NCBI GenBank assembly: GCA_030654175.1
Contig: JAURXZ010000006.1
Location: 62,001 to 126,000 of the forward strand
Direction of reading: 5' to 3'
DNA: 64,000 nucleotides
Source of the DNA: Bacteroidia bacterium
GTDB lineage: Bacteria; Bacteroidota; Bacteroidia; 2-12-FULL-35-15
Positions 32,947-42,642 of this stretch are shown one piece after another (position 1 is the stretch's first letter; every line of letters starts with the position of its first letter). Under the pieces are notes generated by a model, which made no database searches, had not been told where the DNA came from, and was given only the letters and a program-made list of their open reading frames with translations. Position numbers and translations under genes: made by a program.

Positions 32947-33456
32947 ATGAAAACACTTTATCTTGTTCGACACGCAAAGTCTGATTGGGCTGATGAAGAC
33001 CTTACTGATATTGACAGACCCTTGAATAAAAGAGGCTATCGTGATGCTCATTTTATGAGTAGTTTGATGAAAGAAAAAAAACTACTGCCTGATTTAATTA
33101 TTACCAGTCCGGCCATAAGAGCCATTACCACTGCCCTTATATTTTGCCGTAATTTTAATTTTAATTATTCAGATATAGTTATTGATCCAAATTTATATGA
33201 AACAAACCTGCAACATTATAAGGATCGTATCTCAAAAACAGATAGCCGGTATAAAAGCATTATGCTTTTTGGTCACAATCCTATAATCTCTGATCTGGCG
33301 AATAATTTAACAAAGACATTTATCGAAAACATTGCAACCTGTGGTATTGTTGGTATCCGTCAGTCAGAAAATTGTAAAGAATGGAAATGTTTTAATGATA
33401 TGGTTGGAGAACTTATCATGTATGACTTCCCAAAAAAACACATCGAGAAAAATTAG
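32947..33456 (+). CDS. SixA-type histidine phosphatase
   Basis: The 169-aa protein belongs to the histidine phosphatase superfamily: LYLVRHAKSDWADEDLTDID carries the catalytic RHA at residues 8-10, and MLFGHNPIISDLAN the second His. ITSPAIRAITTALIF is the conserved Arg block. SixA in other bacteria dephosphorylates phosphohistidine proteins. It precedes a basic protein gene and the polyphosphate genes on the same strand, a neighbourhood often seen in this phylum. Substrate is unproven. Confidence 0.85.
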   Translation: MKTLYLVRHAKSDWADEDLTDIDRPLNKRGYRDAHFMSSLMKEKKLLPDLIITSPAIRAITTALIFCRNFNFNYSDIVIDPNLYETNLQHYKDRISKTDSRYKSIMLFGHNPIISDLANNLTKTFIENIATCGIVGIRQSENCKEWKCFNDMVGELIMYDFPKKHIEKN

Positions 33457-33486
33457 TGTGATAACAATCATCCATCGATTATATTC

Positions 33487-33540
33487 ACGCTAAACAGGTT
33501 TCAGCATCCCTTAGTGATGCCGAAACAGGTCCAGAGTGAT
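33487..33540 (+). repeat. Imperfect hairpin, decayed palindromic repeat
   Basis: GGTTTCAGCATC and GATGCCGAAACAGG pair with one mismatch around CCTTAGT. There is no T-run, so it is not a clear terminator. It resembles the remnants at 5615 and 13591. Confidence 0.45.
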
Positions 33541-33637
33541 TAAGATCACTACAAAATAAACTTTAAACACCAGTTAACTAATTGTTAAGGTTTTAATTTA
33601 TTAAAAATTGTATTCGTTTTTTTATAGGTTTTACCAT

Positions 33638-33645
33638 TAGTTTTG
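33638..33645 (+). promoter_or_regulatory. Candidate -7 box before the basic protein gene
   Basis: TAGTTTTG matches TAnnTTTG, 36 bases before the ATG at 33681. A clear -33 box is not seen. Confidence 0.4.
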
Positions 33646-33680
33646 CACTCATTAATTAACCCTTATTAATTATAAAAAAA

Positions 33681-33959
33681 ATGAGCAAAAAAGAATTACG
33701 TAAAGAACTTGAACTTACATTAACAAAATCTCTTGAAGAGGTTTTGAGTAAAAGAAATGTAGAAGTTGCAAAAAAAATCAGGAAAACTACCTATGAGGCT
33801 TCAAAAATGGTAGCGAAAAAGTTTCTAAAAAACATACAACCTATTAAGGAAAACAAAGCTGCTACCCCTATAAGGATTGTAAAAAAAGCTATTGTTCCAA
33901 TAAAAAAGGTTATTGCTCCTTCCGATAAAAAAAGTTTGACAAAAATTAAAAAGAAATAA
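33681..33959 (+). CDS. Small lysine-rich, histone-H1-like protein
   Basis: This 92-aa protein has about one Lys in three residues in its C-terminal half (KKAIVPIKKVIAPSDKKSLT ending KIKKK). The N-terminal half is a charged amphipathic helix (KELRKELELTLTKSLEEVLS). Such proteins are usually considered nucleoid-associated by composition, but no fold is recognised. It sits between sixA and ppk1. Binding to DNA or to polyphosphate, the product of the next gene, are both conceivable and untested. Confidence 0.6.
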   Translation: MSKKELRKELELTLTKSLEEVLSKRNVEVAKKIRKTTYEASKMVAKKFLKNIQPIKENKAATPIRIVKKAIVPIKKVIAPSDKKSLTKIKKK

Positions 33960-33984
33960 AAAAAATTCAGTTGATTACAATATT

Positions 33985-34031
33985 TTTCGGGTTTCAGGTT
34001 TTGTAATATTTACAGAATCTGAAACCCGAAA
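33985..34031. repeat. 13-bp inverted repeat upstream of ppk1
   Basis: TTTCGGGTTTCAG and CTGAAACCCGAAA are perfect reverse complements separated by 21 bases. A third related word, TTGAAACCTGGAA, follows. No T-run is present, so a structured leader or regulator site, or a word array, is more likely than a terminator. Confidence 0.6.
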
Positions 34032-34085
34032 CTTATTTATTCGCACATAGAAATTTGAATCTTGAAACCTGGAATTTTTTTAAGA

Positions 34086-36164
34086 ATGGTAAATAAAAAA
34101 ACAGTTTTAATCAATCGTGAGTTAAGTTGGTTATCATTTAATGAACGTGTGTTACAGGAAGCTGAGGATAAAACAGTTCCACTAATTGATCGAATAAAAT
34201 TTTTGGGTATTTTTTCTAATAACCGGGATGAATTTTTTCGTGTACGTGTGGCAACTCTAAAACGAATTGTAAAATTTCCAAAAAAAACTGAAAAACTTAC
34301 TGGCGAAACGCCCGAACGCTTATTATATAAAATTCAAAAAGTCGTTATTGAACAACAAATTAAGTTTGAACAGGTTTATCAAAAAATAATAGTTGAGCTT
34401 GGACAAAATGATATTTCTATCATTAATGAAAAGCAAATAACCGCTAAACAAGGTGTTTTTGTGAAAAAGTTTTTTCATGAAAATGTTATGCCCTTACTTT
34501 TCCCGATAATGGTTGATAATTCTTCAGGATTCCCTTTTTTAAAGGATAAATCGGGCTATCTTATCATAAAACTTGGACGAGATGACAATGCAAAAAAAAA
34601 TAAATATGCTATAATAGAAGTACCTACGAATTCAATTTCTCGTTTTGTTGTTTTACCAAAAGAAAAAGAAAAAAAAATAATTATCCTCCTTGATGATGTT
34701 ATTCGTTATTGTTTGGAAGATGTTTTTAATAACTTTGTTCATGATTACATAGAAGCTTACAACATAAAAATAACAAGGGATGCTGAAATTGACATGGATA
34801 ATGACCTTTCAAAGAGTTTTGTTGAAAAAATATCAAAGGGATTAAAAGACAGAAAGAAAGGACAACCTGTCCGTTTGGTTTATGATAGCCAAATAGCCCC
34901 TGATATGCTGGCTTTTATAATGAAAAAAATAAAACTTGGTAAAGAAGATAATCCTATACCCGGAGGTCGTTACCATAACTTTAAAGATTTTATTTCGTTC
35001 CCAAATGTAGGGAACATGGATTTAAGTTATAAAAAAATACTTCCTATAAAGCATCCTGCTCTGCCAAATGGACAATCCTTAAAAGACCAACCAAGTTTTT
35101 TTAATGTTCTCAAAAAAAAGGACGTATTGTTAACCTATCCCTACCAATCCTTTGATCATATCATTGATTTGTTGCGGGAGGCTTCCATTGATCCTAAAGT
35201 TCAATCGATCAAAATTACCTTGTATAGGGTTGCAAAAAATTCAAGCGTGGTTAAAGCGCTCATTAATGCTATAAAGAATGGTAAACAGGTAACAGCTGTT
35301 GTTGAACTTCAGGCACGCTTTGATGAGGAGGCTAATATTTATTGGGCCAATAAGCTACAGGAAGAAGGGGCCAAAGTAATTTATGGTGTACCCGGATTAA
35401 AGGTGCATACCAAAATGTTTTTAATAACCCGCAAGGAAGGCAATAAAACTATAGACTATGCCCATGTTGGAACCGGAAATTTTAATCGTGATACCGCAGC
35501 CGTTTATACTGATCATAGTTTGCTTACCATTGATAAACGTATTACGGAAGAGGTAGCAAAAGTTTTTACTTTTTATTCGGATAATTTAAAAACAGGCACT
35601 TATAAACATTTGTTGGTTTCTCCATTTTTTATGCGAAAACAGATCATACTGCTTATAAATAAAGAGATTCAGAATGCTAAAAAAAATAAGCATGCATCAA
35701 TTATTTTAAAATTGAATAATCTGGTTGATCCTGAAATGATCAAAAAACTATACGAAGCAAGTGCAGCTGGTGTAAAAATTAAATTGATGGTTCGTGGAAT
35801 TTGCTCTTTGGTTGCAGGAGTTAAAGGCTTAAGTGAGAATATTGAGGCGATAAGTATTGTTGATCGTTTTTTGGAGCATAGCCGTGTGTTAATATTTTAT
35901 AATGGTGGTGATGAAAAATATTTTTTATCTTCGGCCGACTGGATGGCTCGCAACTTAGATTTCCGTTCAGAAGTTGCTGTACCAATATATGATAACGAAA
36001 TAAAGGAGCAATTACGGAAAATTATTGACCTTCTTTGGGCGGATAATACAAAAGCCCGAATATTAGGGAATAATCAAAATAACGAATACAGAAAAATAAA
36101 CACCAAACAAAAAGTACGCGCACAAGAAGCAATATATAATTTGTTAACCCTTAAAAAGAATTAA
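34086..36164 (+). CDS. ppk1: Polyphosphate kinase 1
   Basis: Starting at the ATG at 34086 gives MVNKKTVLINRELSWLSFNE, the family start; the track start upstream is a TTG. PPK1 makes polyphosphate from ATP. The N-terminal domain has NRDEFFRVRVATLKR. The catalytic domains carry VYGVPGLKVHTKMFLI with the autophosphorylated His and DRFLEHSRVLIFYNGGDEKY with the second conserved His. YADH-type HVGTGNFNRDTAAVYTDHSL is also intact. Length of 692 aa is normal. The ppx gene starts 8 bases after its stop. Confidence 0.95.
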   Translation: MVNKKTVLINRELSWLSFNERVLQEAEDKTVPLIDRIKFLGIFSNNRDEFFRVRVATLKRIVKFPKKTEKLTGETPERLLYKIQKVVIEQQIKFEQVYQKIIVELGQNDISIINEKQITAKQGVFVKKFFHENVMPLLFPIMVDNSSGFPFLKDKSGYLIIKLGRDDNAKKNKYAIIEVPTNSISRFVVLPKEKEKKIIILLDDVIRYCLEDVFNNFVHDYIEAYNIKITRDAEIDMDNDLSKSFVEKISKGLKDRKKGQPVRLVYDSQIAPDMLAFIMKKIKLGKEDNPIPGGRYHNFKDFISFPNVGNMDLSYKKILPIKHPALPNGQSLKDQPSFFNVLKKKDVLLTYPYQSFDHIIDLLREASIDPKVQSIKITLYRVAKNSSVVKALINAIKNGKQVTAVVELQARFDEEANIYWANKLQEEGAKVIYGVPGLKVHTKMFLITRKEGNKTIDYAHVGTGNFNRDTAAVYTDHSLLTIDKRITEEVAKVFTFYSDNLKTGTYKHLLVSPFFMRKQIILLINKEIQNAKKNKHASIILKLNNLVDPEMIKKLYEASAAGVKIKLMVRGICSLVAGVKGLSENIEAISIVDRFLEHSRVLIFYNGGDEKYFLSSADWMARNLDFRSEVAVPIYDNEIKEQLRKIIDLLWADNTKARILGNNQNNEYRKINTKQKVRAQEAIYNLLTLKKN

Positions 36165-36172
36165 ATACATCA

Positions 36173-37072
36173 GTGAAATTTGCAGCAATTGATATAGGTT
36201 CCAACGCAGTAAGACTATTGTTTAGCAATGTTTACGATGACAATGGCGTAACCTATTTTAAAAAAGCTGAACTTATTCGTATTCCTCTTCGTTTGGGTGA
36301 AGATTCTTTTTTACACGGTAAGATCTCTGAAAAAAAAATTGAGAAATTAGTAACTTCAATGAAAGCATTTAAACATTTAATTGATGTTTATGATGCCATT
36401 GATTATCGTGCTTGTGCCACGTCAGCGATGCGTGATGCCGATAACCGGTGGGATGTAATCGAAAGGGTGCGGAAAGAAGCAGGTATAAAAATTGAAATTA
36501 TTGACGGGAAAACGGAGGCCGATATTATTTATTCAAATCATATTGAAGAACAGCTGGATAAAAACAATGCCTATCTCTATATAGATATTGGTGGAGGAAG
36601 CACTGAGATCACACTTTTCTCAAAAAATAAAGCAGTAGTTTCACAATCATTCAATATTGGCACCATTCGTATGCTGCACAACCAAATTGATAAAGAGTAT
36701 TGGAACTATTTTAAAAACTGGGTAAAGGAGATCACAAAAGGATATAAGCCACTATTAGCAATTGGTTCGGGAGGTAATATTAATAAATTATATCGGATGT
36801 CGGGAAGGAAGTTGAACAAACCGTTTGCAACATCCAAATTAAAAAGCCTCTACGAATTACTGGAATCTTATACTTATGAAGAACGTGTGAAAATTTTGGG
36901 TTTAAATCCCGACCGGGCGGATGTCATTATCCCTGCATCCAAAATTTTACTCAGTGTTTTGAAAAATGCCGAAATAGATAAAATAATTGTTCCTCAAATT
37001 GGTCTTTCTGATGGCATTGTACATCAATTGTATGAGAAATACAGGGAGCAAAATTTGACACAGAAAATATGA
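36173..37072 (+). CDS. Ppx/GppA exopolyphosphatase family protein
   Basis: The 299-aa protein has the actin-like ATPase motifs of Ppx/GppA: KFAAIDIGSNAVRLLFSN at the start, CATSAMRDADN near residue 82, and AYLYIDIGGGSTEITLFS near 131. It begins with GTG, 8 bases after ppk1, so translation is probably coupled. The short length corresponds to the two-domain form without the HD-like C-terminal domain. Exopolyphosphatase is favoured over pppGpp hydrolase because of the ppk1 linkage. Confidence 0.88.
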   Translation: MKFAAIDIGSNAVRLLFSNVYDDNGVTYFKKAELIRIPLRLGEDSFLHGKISEKKIEKLVTSMKAFKHLIDVYDAIDYRACATSAMRDADNRWDVIERVRKEAGIKIEIIDGKTEADIIYSNHIEEQLDKNNAYLYIDIGGGSTEITLFSKNKAVVSQSFNIGTIRMLHNQIDKEYWNYFKNWVKEITKGYKPLLAIGSGGNINKLYRMSGRKLNKPFATSKLKSLYELLESYTYEERVKILGLNPDRADVIIPASKILLSVLKNAEIDKIIVPQIGLSDGIVHQLYEKYREQNLTQKI

Positions 37073-37273
37073 GTTTTAAACTAATACCGCATAAATTATC
37101 CTTCCTTTAAAATATACTGTTGACTATTTTTCTTTTCAAGAATTAATCTCAAATAAAAAAAATATTTTTTAAGTTTATATCGATATTTAAGCTAGTTTGC
37201 AACAAAATTGATAGTTTTTACGTAAAAAAGAAACTTAAAAGAAACATAAAAAAATTGTCTTGAATTTAATATT

Positions 37274-39331
37274 ATGAAACTTACCAGAATACTCATACTA
37301 TTATTTTTAATAACAAATCATCTATTAGATAATACAAACTGCATAGCCCAAAACATTGGGATCAACACTTCCGGTGCAGTACCCAATTCCTCATCATTAC
37401 TGGATATTGACGCAGCCCCGGGCAACAACAAAGGGCTATTGATACCCCGCATGGCTCTGGTTTCGTCAACAGATGCAGTAACTATTACCAGCCCGGCAAC
37501 CAGTTTACTTGTGTATCATACCGGAAGCGGTGGTTTGCCAATAGCGGGATACTATTATAATTCAGGAACTTCAGGCTCACCTATTTGGGTTCAACTGCTA
37601 AATGGAGGCTCCCCAGGTACAGCATGGATGCTCACGGGTAATACCGGTACCACAGGAGGCCCCAATTTTTTAGGAACAAAAGATAATATTTCATTGCGCT
37701 TCCGAACAAACAATACCCAACGTTTTATTATTGATTCAACAGGTAAGGTTGGTATTGGAATTATGAGCCCAGCCTCCAAGTTAACGATAGCAAGCACAGG
37801 TTATAATGGATTTGAAGATATTGATGGAAATGCAGAAGTACACATTGGAACTCAGTTAGCAGCTCCAAACACTTCTGGAGAGATTGCCAGACTTGCCATT
37901 CAGCCATACGGACATACCGGAGGACCTTTCAATATTATTGCACGAGATCTATCTTCTTATGCTTTCCTTGACTTTCGTTACGGCCCGCTCACTGAACCTA
38001 CTTTATTCACACTCCGGAATGACGGTAATGTTGGTATCGGGACAGCATTACCAACAGTAAAAACTCATATTTACAATGCTGTAGATAGTATATTTACCGG
38101 ATTAGCGATTGATAATCGAAAAACATATGGATCCGGGACAGGCACAAATGAGATAAGCAGACTGATACTTTCCTTATCAGAGGCATCCATTCCAGACCCA
38201 CTCAATAGGATAATGGGATATATCAGTGCGGGCACTGAAAGCGAAACAAGTTCGGCAAATGGTTTTATGGCTTTGGGGACAAGAATTGCAGGTGCTGAAA
38301 CTGAAAAGGTAAGAATCACAAGTTCTGGAAACGTAGGTATTGGCATAACAAGCCCTGGAGCAAAGCTTGATGTTGTTGCCTCAACAAATGCATTATTGAC
38401 AGATGTTACTCAAAATATTTCAAACAGTGGAATTCTGATAACTGCAGACATTACAAATACCTTCCATAATTCAGGTATATTCTGGAGATCGCTTAATAAT
38501 AATTCCACCAAACCTAAGGCAGGTATTTGGATGTATAATGAAAATGGTCCGGGATCCTGGCTTTTGTTTGGTACTTCCAGTACTTATGCAACCGGCATTA
38601 CCAACACCGCTTTAGCTATAGCACCTACAGGTAATATAGGTATTGGAACAACCGCCCCCGGAAGTAAACTGGTAATAGATAATGGTGCTTCAGCAGATGC
38701 CAGCCTTGTATTGCAAAACTCAATTTCGGATGGTTCCAACATACGTTTCAAAAATTCCGCTACCAATATGTTTAGTATTGATCAAATTGAAGCTCCTAAT
38801 GCAAGGTTGCGTTTTTTTACTGAGAATGGTCCTAGTGGAAATATAGAACGCATGACAATGCTCGAAACAGGAAATGTGGGTATCGGAACAAGCACCCCTT
38901 TATCGAAATTACATATCAATGGAGATCTCGCAACTCAAAACGGGCAGGTTAAGCGCGATTTCCTTACCTTTAATACCGGAGCAAGTACAAATGTTATAAT
39001 ACATATAAAAACAAATATTACCTGCGCAAACATCATGTATCGTTTTTTGATTGAAGGGTATAATTATGGAACGGCAAAAGCCATTAATTCTGAAGCTGTG
39101 GGATATGCTTATGCGGGTACAGGAACTATTGTCAGCAATCAAAATATTGACCATTCAGGTGGAGTTATCAGTTCTCAATACCTAAGCTCCGATGGCTTTG
39201 TTGTGATAAGGCTTGACCCCAACGGATCCAATTATTATATAGGATTTTCTGTATCAGGATGGTTTGTAAATCCTACAGGTAATGCATTTAATATTTCAGG
39301 TGTTGTATATCACCAAAATGCTAATTTATAA
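37274..39331 (+). CDS. Secreted repeat protein with GNVGIGTxxP motifs
   Basis: The 685-aa protein has a signal peptide (LTRILILLFLITNHLLDNTN with Cys later) and a first block typical of this group, NTSGAVPNSSSLLDIDAAPG followed by GLLIPRMALV. Five or six copies of a short motif like GNVGIGTTAPGSKLVI mark blocks of about 90 residues; in tail-fibre-like proteins of Bacteroidota the same motif precedes beta-helical segments. No sorting domain is evident at the C-terminus. It could be a surface or extracellular fibre; phage origin is not supported by neighbours. Confidence 0.65.
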   Translation: MKLTRILILLFLITNHLLDNTNCIAQNIGINTSGAVPNSSSLLDIDAAPGNNKGLLIPRMALVSSTDAVTITSPATSLLVYHTGSGGLPIAGYYYNSGTSGSPIWVQLLNGGSPGTAWMLTGNTGTTGGPNFLGTKDNISLRFRTNNTQRFIIDSTGKVGIGIMSPASKLTIASTGYNGFEDIDGNAEVHIGTQLAAPNTSGEIARLAIQPYGHTGGPFNIIARDLSSYAFLDFRYGPLTEPTLFTLRNDGNVGIGTALPTVKTHIYNAVDSIFTGLAIDNRKTYGSGTGTNEISRLILSLSEASIPDPLNRIMGYISAGTESETSSANGFMALGTRIAGAETEKVRITSSGNVGIGITSPGAKLDVVASTNALLTDVTQNISNSGILITADITNTFHNSGIFWRSLNNNSTKPKAGIWMYNENGPGSWLLFGTSSTYATGITNTALAIAPTGNIGIGTTAPGSKLVIDNGASADASLVLQNSISDGSNIRFKNSATNMFSIDQIEAPNARLRFFTENGPSGNIERMTMLETGNVGIGTSTPLSKLHINGDLATQNGQVKRDFLTFNTGASTNVIIHIKTNITCANIMYRFLIEGYNYGTAKAINSEAVGYAYAGTGTIVSNQNIDHSGGVISSQYLSSDGFVVIRLDPNGSNYYIGFSVSGWFVNPTGNAFNISGVVYHQNANL

Positions 39332-39510
39332 TAAACAAGATCGCAGTCTGAGCTGTTAAAAATCAGTTTATTCTGGATTACCAGCACTTTTGATTAAATT
39401 ATCTATTAAAAAAATCAAAAAAAATAATCATCAAAATTCGAAAAAAGAAAAAGAAAAAAATTACCTTTAGCTGTTTCTTTCAAGAATAACAAAGAACATT
39501 TTCAAAAAAA

Positions 39511-40842
39511 ATGAAAAATATTTTTTTAACTTCAATTACCTTACCCGCCCGATTCCGCTTTATTTTTATAATGGCGAGTATTGTTTTTTCATCTTGCCTC
39601 TCCTTTTCGCAAACCAATTTTTATAATGCAGGAGCTGATATTACTGTTAATCCAAGCACTATTTTATATGTGGACGGACATTTATCAAATAGCTCTTTTG
39701 GATTTATTCACAATCAGGGAAATATTTATTTCACCGGGGACTGGACCAATAGTGCCCCAATGGGCTGCCTCGACCCTAATACAGGATCCGTATTTTTATA
39801 TGGAGGAACTCAAACTATTCAAGGTAGTGCACCAACCATATTCAATAATCTTGACTTACAAGGTTTAGGTACAAAAACGCTGAACGTAAATACTTTTGTA
39901 ACAGGAAATTCAGGCGTACTATCACTAAATTCGAATCCCCTGGATCTGAAAAGTAATACGGTAGTTATTACCAATCCTGCTCCAACAGCCATTACCCGTA
40001 CAAGTGGATATATTATTTCTGAAACCGAGCCAGGTGTTGGCTATGGAAAAATTCAATGGAATATTGGAAATAGCCTCAACAACTATACTTTTCCTTTTGG
40101 AACAATTTCCGGTACTTACATTCCTTTCTTTTTTGATGTTACAGAAGCAGGAACACAAGATTCAATTGGAAATGTTTCTGTTGCAACATATCCCACAGAT
40201 GTTACTTCAACACCAAACAACCGGCCATTACCATCAGGAGTAAACAATTTGAACGATGCCAGTGGAGATGAGAGTGATATTTATTGTGCTGATCGTTTCT
40301 GGATAGTTGATGAAGTAGATTATTCTACTAATCCAATAGCCGATTTCACTTTTACGTATCGTGATGAAGAATGGGATAACTCAGGAGGAAGTACAAACAT
40401 TTTACTTGAAGATAGCTTGAAGGGAAATATGTGGAACGGAACGCAATGGATCAGTACCACAGGGACCTGCAATACCAATAACAATACAGTTAATGTAAAA
40501 AAAGTATACGGTTCCGCTCCATGGACTTTATATAGCGGTAAGCCTCTCCCGTTTGCTTGTGGAAAATTTACAACCCCCAATGCATTTTCACCAAATAATG
40601 ACGGTCATAGCGATTTATTTATTTTACAAGGAGCCTGGGAATTCTGTATTGCAAGCTTCCATATAGCCATTTTCAATCGATGGGGAGAAAAAGTATTTGA
40701 AACCGAAAATATTGCGCAAGGTTGGGACGGTAACTTTAAAGGCAAAGCCCTCGACCCGGGAGTATTTGTGTATTATATCAAAGCACAAGATATTACAGGT
40801 GAAAATTTAACTAAAAAAGGAAATATTTCATTGATTCGATAA
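39511..40842 (+). CDS. Secreted protein with gliding-motility-type C-terminal domain (CHU_C, T9SS type B)
   Basis: The 443-aa protein has a long N-terminal export segment (IFIMASIVFSSCLSFSQ) and a beta-rich body with ADITVNPSTILYVDGHLSN. The last 90 residues are a gliding domain: FTTPNAFSPNNDGHSDLFIL, IFNRWGEKVFETENI, GWDGNFKGKALDPGVFVYYI and the end NLTKKGNISLIR. This domain directs type B T9SS substrates to the surface. Upstream, TACCTTTA at about 39461 resembles a -7 box. Function unknown. Confidence 0.82.
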   Translation: MKNIFLTSITLPARFRFIFIMASIVFSSCLSFSQTNFYNAGADITVNPSTILYVDGHLSNSSFGFIHNQGNIYFTGDWTNSAPMGCLDPNTGSVFLYGGTQTIQGSAPTIFNNLDLQGLGTKTLNVNTFVTGNSGVLSLNSNPLDLKSNTVVITNPAPTAITRTSGYIISETEPGVGYGKIQWNIGNSLNNYTFPFGTISGTYIPFFFDVTEAGTQDSIGNVSVATYPTDVTSTPNNRPLPSGVNNLNDASGDESDIYCADRFWIVDEVDYSTNPIADFTFTYRDEEWDNSGGSTNILLEDSLKGNMWNGTQWISTTGTCNTNNNTVNVKKVYGSAPWTLYSGKPLPFACGKFTTPNAFSPNNDGHSDLFILQGAWEFCIASFHIAIFNRWGEKVFETENIAQGWDGNFKGKALDPGVFVYYIKAQDITGENLTKKGNISLIR

Positions 40843-40854
40843 AAGGCAATTATT

Positions 40855-40940
40855 AAATTTTACAATTAATCAGTAGGCAATTTCTAACAATTTTTCAATT
40901 TTGACTACTGAAAATTGTTAAATTGTTGTAATTAATCAAT
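40855..40940. repeat. Palindromic word array (CAGTAGGCAA / AAATTGTTAAATTG)
   Basis: ATCAGTAGGCAATTTCTAAC and ACTACTGAAAATTGTTAAAT are partly self-complementary. The CAGTAGGCAA word recurs in the array at 54770-54967, 14 kb away. Confidence 0.6.
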
Positions 40941-42362
40941 ATGAAAGTAGAACAAATATATACAGGATGTTTAGCTCAGGGAGCTTATTTCATTCAATCG
41001 GAAGGTGAAGCTGTGGTTATTGATCCTTTAAGAGAAACCAAGCCTTACATTCAAAAAGCAGAAAAAGAAAATGTAAAAATTAAATATGTTTTAGAAACTC
41101 ATTTTCATGCTGATTTTGTAAGCGGACATATTGATCTTGCAAATGCAACAGGAGCAACAATTGTTTTTGGACCAAATGCAATCACTTCTTTTAAAGCACA
41201 TATTGCCAAAGATGGTGAAGAATTAAAAGTAGGAAAGATCACCATCAGGGTATTGCATACTCCCGGGCATACCATGGAATCAACAAGCTATCTTTTACTG
41301 GATGAAAATGGAAAAGAATACGCAATTTTCAGTGGGGACACTCTTTTTATTGGTGATGTTGGAAGACCTGATCTAGCAGTAAAATCGAGTTTAACCATGG
41401 AAGATCTGGCAGGCACACTTTATGATTCTTTGCGGAATAAAATTATGCCCTTACCCGGTGAAGTGATCGTATATCCTGCTCATGGAGCAGGATCTGCCTG
41501 TGGAAAAAACATGAGTAAAGAAACATTCGACACACTCGAAAATCAAAAGAAAGTCAACTATGCTTTAAGGGCAGATATGACCAAAGCTGAATTCATAAAA
41601 GAAGTAACTAATGGCATACTACCTCCTCCAGGCTACTTTCCATTAAATGTTAAAATGAATAAAGAAGGATATGCTAATATTAATGAGGTAATAAAAAAAG
41701 GCACGAAAGCTTTGGTTCCAGATGATTTTGAGCGTATAGCTGATGAAACCGGAGCATTAAAACTTGATGTACGTGGACAAAATGTTTTCGCAAAAGGCTT
41801 CATAACAAACTCTATCAACATTGGAATAGACGGGGGATTTGCTCCATGGGTAGGTACATTGATACCGGATATCAACCAACAAATTTTATTGATAACAGAC
41901 GAAGGAAGAGAAGAAGAATCCGTTATCAGATTGGCCCGCGTTGGGTATGATAATACAATTGGTTATCTCAAAGGAGGCATTAATGCATGGAAAGATGCAG
42001 GTAAAGAAGTAGATCAAATAAATTCTATATCTGTTCAAACATTTGTTGAAACCTATCGTAAAGATAAGAACATCAACATTTTGGATGTGCGCAAAAAAAG
42101 CGAATACGATGCTGAACACATTTTGGATGTGGCAAATTTGCCTTTAGATACTATTAATGAAGGCATGCCATTAATTGATAAAAACAAAACCTATTTTGTG
42201 CATTGTGCAGGAGGTTACCGTTCAATGATATATACTTCTATTTTAAAATCGAGAGGTTATAATAATTTGATCAATGTGGAAGGTGGTTTTAAAACGATAA
42301 TTGCCGCTGGTCCGGAAATAAAAGTAAGTGCTTTCGTTTGTCCATCAACAATTAGTAATTAA
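40941..42362 (+). CDS. Metallo-beta-lactamase plus tandem rhodanese fusion (persulfide dioxygenase / sulfurtransferase type)
   Basis: The 473-aa protein has an MBL domain at residues of about 1-240, with ETHFHADFVSGHIDLANATG and HTPGHTMESTSYLLL, and two rhodanese domains after it. In the MBL motif HxHxDF a Phe replaces the usual second His. Rhodanese 1 (about 260-355) has an Asp where the active Cys should be (LLITDEGREE), so it is probably inactive; rhodanese 2 keeps Cys in VHCAGGYRSM. Similar fusions, such as CstB, oxidise persulfides and move sulfane sulfur. Sulfide or persulfide detoxification is the likely role. Confidence 0.87.
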   Translation: MKVEQIYTGCLAQGAYFIQSEGEAVVIDPLRETKPYIQKAEKENVKIKYVLETHFHADFVSGHIDLANATGATIVFGPNAITSFKAHIAKDGEELKVGKITIRVLHTPGHTMESTSYLLLDENGKEYAIFSGDTLFIGDVGRPDLAVKSSLTMEDLAGTLYDSLRNKIMPLPGEVIVYPAHGAGSACGKNMSKETFDTLENQKKVNYALRADMTKAEFIKEVTNGILPPPGYFPLNVKMNKEGYANINEVIKKGTKALVPDDFERIADETGALKLDVRGQNVFAKGFITNSINIGIDGGFAPWVGTLIPDINQQILLITDEGREEESVIRLARVGYDNTIGYLKGGINAWKDAGKEVDQINSISVQTFVETYRKDKNINILDVRKKSEYDAEHILDVANLPLDTINEGMPLIDKNKTYFVHCAGGYRSMIYTSILKSRGYNNLINVEGGFKTIIAAGPEIKVSAFVCPSTISN

Positions 42363-42376
42363 GCCATTAATTTAAA

Positions 42377-42607
42377 ATGAATTTATCTGCTCCCCATACC
42401 CCTAATATGTTCCGCGCCAATATTAAACTAGGTATGGAAGTAGATGTAGTATTAAAAAAAGACCAGCGCACCGGCAAACGAACCCGCGGGAAAGTACAAT
42501 GGATACTTACAAGTGCCCCTTTTCACTCCCGGGGAATAAAAGTAACGCTTGATACCCGACAGGTTGGCCGTGTGCAGGAAATAGTTGGTTTCAGTATAGT
42601 ATCCTGA
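42377..42607 (+). CDS. YwbE family protein (DUF2196)
   Basis: This 76-aa protein matches the YwbE/DUF2196 pattern: GMEVDVVLKKDQRTGKRTRG then WILTSAPFHSRGIKVTLDTR and VGRVQEIV. The family is small, basic and conserved, with unknown function. It lies 14 bases after the MBL-rhodanese gene and 35 bases before the next gene on the same strand, so a shared transcript is likely. Confidence 0.85.
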   Translation: MNLSAPHTPNMFRANIKLGMEVDVVLKKDQRTGKRTRGKVQWILTSAPFHSRGIKVTLDTRQVGRVQEIVGFSIVS

Positions 42608-42642
42608 GAATTTTTATAACCCAGTACCTAATCCTGCCTTAA

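Noticed and set aside
33487-33540. Terminator after sixA
   Set aside because: The hairpin is imperfect and has no T-run; it fits a decayed dispersed repeat better.
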